Origin: SIG438 sp034117945
GTDB taxonomy: Bacteria > Bacillota > Clostridia > HGM11514
Direction of reading: 5' to 3'
Length of the DNA stretch: 5,725 nucleotides
Assembly (NCBI GenBank): GCA_034117945.1
Contig: JAXEOR010000056.1
Span: 1 to 5,725 of the forward strand
Position 1 is the stretch's first letter; every line of letters starts with the position of its first letter. The translations under genes were made by a program, and so were the position numbers. The notes under the pieces are model-generated. The model saw only the letters and a program-made list of their open reading frames with translations. It did not search any database and was not told where the DNA came from. Shown here one piece after another: positions 4,372 through 5,725 of this stretch.

Positions 4372-5725
4372 ATGAAAAAAAGAATTTCATTGGTTTTGGC
4401 GCTGACAATGGTCATTCAGTTGCTTTTTGCGGTGCCGATGCAATCGCTGGCGGCTGATGTTTCGTTGAATTTTGGCTTTGAGGAAGAAAGCCTGGATTCT
4501 GCTTGGGGGAGTTACGGCTACCCCTTCAATGCGTCTACCCAATTGGGAACCCAGGTTTCCTTAAGCGGAGATCAGGCCAGAACGGGAAATGGTTCCTTAA
4601 AGGCGGAAACAAACAGAGTGGACGCCTATGGGATGTACGGAGCGCAGTATCAGATGATGAATCCGGATTTGTCAGCCTCCTACACTGTTTCCGGTTATAT
4701 GAAGGTTCCCCAGGAGTGGGATGGGAAAAAGGCTCGTGTTTACGTTTATTACAGAACCTCATCAGGAAGCAGCCTCGGCAACCCGGTGAATTCCGGAGAG
4801 TTTGTTCTGTCCTCTGATGATTGGACGGAGCTGAGCTATACCATTGCCGCCGACCAAATCCCGGAAAATACCGGACGGATTGACATTATTTTTGCCTTTC
4901 CAAAAAAGGAAGTTGAAACAGCTTCTGCGGAAAATCCGGCGGTTTTTTATCTGGATGACGTGACGATTGCCGGGGAATTCACCGCTTCGCCGGATTCACT
5001 GAATTTTGGCTTTGAGGAAGAAAGCCTGGATTCTGCTTGGGGGATTTACGGCTACCCCTTCAATGCGACTACCCAATCGGGAACCCAGGTTTTCTTAAGT
5101 AGCGATCAGGCCAGAACGGGAAATGGTTCCTTAAAGGCGGAAACAAACAGAGTGGACGGCTATGGGATGTACGGAGCACAGTATCAGATGATGAATCCGG
5201 ATTTATCAGCCTCCTATACCGTTTCCGGCTATATGAAGGTTCCCCAGGAATGGGATGAGAAAAAGGGACGTATCTATATTTATTACAGAAACACATCAGG
5301 CGGCAGCATCGGCACGGTGAATTCCGGAGAGTTTGTTCTGTCCTCTGATGATTGGACGGAGCTGAGCTATACCATTTCCGCCGACCAAATCCCGGAAAAT
5401 ACCGGACGGATTGACATTGTTTTTGCCTTTCCAAAAAAGGAGGTTGAAACAGCTTCTGCGGAAAATCCGGCTGTTTTCTATCTGGATGATGTGACGATTG
5501 CCGGGGAATTCACCGCTTCGCCGGATTCACTGGATTTCGGCTTTGAGGAAGAAAGCCTGGATTCTGCTTGGGGGAGTTACGGCTACTCCTTCAATGCATC
5601 TACCCAATTGGGAACCCAGGTTTCCTTAAGCGGAGATCAGGCCAGAACGGGAAACGGTTCCTTAAAAGCGGAAACAAACAGAGTGGACGGCTATGGGATG
5701 TACGGAGCGCAGTATCAGATGATGA
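4372..5725 (+). CDS. Secreted tandem CBM4/9-like repeat protein, 3' end outside window
   Basis: The frame is open from ATG 4372 to the last base of the window (451 codons seen, no stop), so the gene is truncated by the window edge. It starts with a Sec signal peptide (MKKR, hydrophobic core 5-22, likely cleavage SLA|A after residue 27). From residue 31 it consists of tandem units: 31-208, 209-385 and 386-451 (cut). Each begins SLN/DFGFEEESLDSAWG, contains SxDQARTGNGSLKAETNRVD and ASYTVSGYMKVPQEW, and closes with FYLDDVTIAGEFTASPD. The final LDDV-type strand and the overall pattern fit carbohydrate-binding modules of the CBM4/9 type, and the domain is paralogous to that in the preceding gene. 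Outside one variable loop I count 12 substitutions between units 1 and 2. Tandem binding modules commonly raise avidity for a polymer. A catalytic or anchoring domain could follow downstream but is not visible. The extracellular location is strongly supported; the ligand is unknown. Confidence 0.85.
   Translation, partial: MKKRISLVLALTMVIQLLFAVPMQSLAADVSLNFGFEEESLDSAWGSYGYPFNASTQLGTQVSLSGDQARTGNGSLKAETNRVDAYGMYGAQYQMMNPDLSASYTVSGYMKVPQEWDGKKARVYVYYRTSSGSSLGNPVNSGEFVLSSDDWTELSYTIAADQIPENTGRIDIIFAFPKKEVETASAENPAVFYLDDVTIAGEFTASPDSLNFGFEEESLDSAWGIYGYPFNATTQSGTQVFLSSDQARTGNGSLKAETNRVDGYGMYGAQYQMMNPDLSASYTVSGYMKVPQEWDEKKGRIYIYYRNTSGGSIGTVNSGEFVLSSDDWTELSYTISADQIPENTGRIDIVFAFPKKEVETASAENPAVFYLDDVTIAGEFTASPDSLDFGFEEESLDSAWGSYGYSFNASTQLGTQVSLSGDQARTGNGSLKAETNRVDGYGMYGAQYQMM
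4462..4995 (+). repeat. Tandem CBM-like unit 1 (534 bp, 178 aa)
   Basis: This is the first complete in-frame unit after the signal peptide. It carries AYG where the other units have GYG, and the longest loop, TSSGSSLGNP (4756-4785), three residues longer than the copy in the preceding gene. It ends in the linker GEFTASPD. Confidence 0.93.
4996..5526 (+). repeat. Tandem CBM-like unit 2 (531 bp, 177 aa)
   Basis: This unit is directly abutting and in frame with unit 1, and is one codon shorter because of its loop NTSGGSIGT (5290-5316). Its early part carries GCGACTACCCAATCGGG (from 5065), matching the copy in the preceding gene and not units 1 and 3, while its end is almost identical to unit 1. 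Confidence 0.93.
5527..5725 (+). repeat. Tandem CBM-like unit 3, truncated by window end
   Basis: The first 66 codons of a third unit are seen. Over this stretch it differs from unit 1 at three residues (N to D, P to S, A to G) and from unit 2 at seven. The total number of units in the gene cannot be known from this window. Confidence 0.92.

Noticed and set aside
4361..4375. Mini-gene ATG AAG AGA GTA TGA overlapping the start of the tandem-repeat gene
   Set aside because: The Shine-Dalgarno sequence directly abuts this ATG, leaving no spacer, so a regulatory leader peptide of four residues is unlikely.
4462..5725. CRISPR-like or mobile-element repeats
   Set aside because: The repeats are ~531-534 bp, in frame, coding and directly abutting without spacers or terminal inverted repeats. 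They are protein-domain duplications.

Overview
The window looks like a chromosomal segment of a Gram-positive anaerobe of the Clostridia (Bacillota). This rests on the purine-rich ribosome binding sites, the FolD sequence with its DVDAFHP motif, Sec-type secreted modular proteins with Ig-like and InlB-like domains, and moderate GC with an AT-rich regulator. The genus cannot be named from the sequence alone.

Layout. Positions 1-891 hold the 3' end of a YgiQ-type radical SAM protein gene, whose 5' part lies outside the window. It overlaps folD (851-1702), the one-carbon folate enzyme, by 41 bases, so the two are probably co-transcribed. Next comes a short structured 3' region and a strong bidirectional terminator (1783-1834). 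This terminator also serves an AraC-family regulator on the opposite strand (1833-2708) and separates the housekeeping pair from what looks like an accessory locus.

The accessory locus has the AraC-type regulator diverging from two secreted-protein genes on the + strand. The 104-base gap between them holds two face-to-face sigma-A-type promoters whose -10 hexamers overlap. It also holds a 21-bp-spaced direct repeat abutting the -35 of the rightward promoter, a plausible operator for the regulator. The first secreted protein (2822-4315, 497 aa) has a signal peptide, a CBM4/9-like jelly-roll domain, an Ig-like domain, an InlB/Flg_new-like domain and an unassigned C-terminal domain. The second gene (4372 to beyond the window end) has a signal peptide followed by tandem, nearly identical copies of the same CBM-like domain (units of 178 and 177 aa, then a third copy cut by the window end).

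How it may work together (inference): the regulator would sense a carbohydrate or related signal and switch on two secreted or surface proteins whose CBM-like modules bind a glycan. The modules are homologous at DNA level within and between the two genes, with a mosaic pattern that suggests recent duplication and recombination. No catalytic domain, sortase motif or SLH anchor is visible within the window, but the second protein is incomplete.
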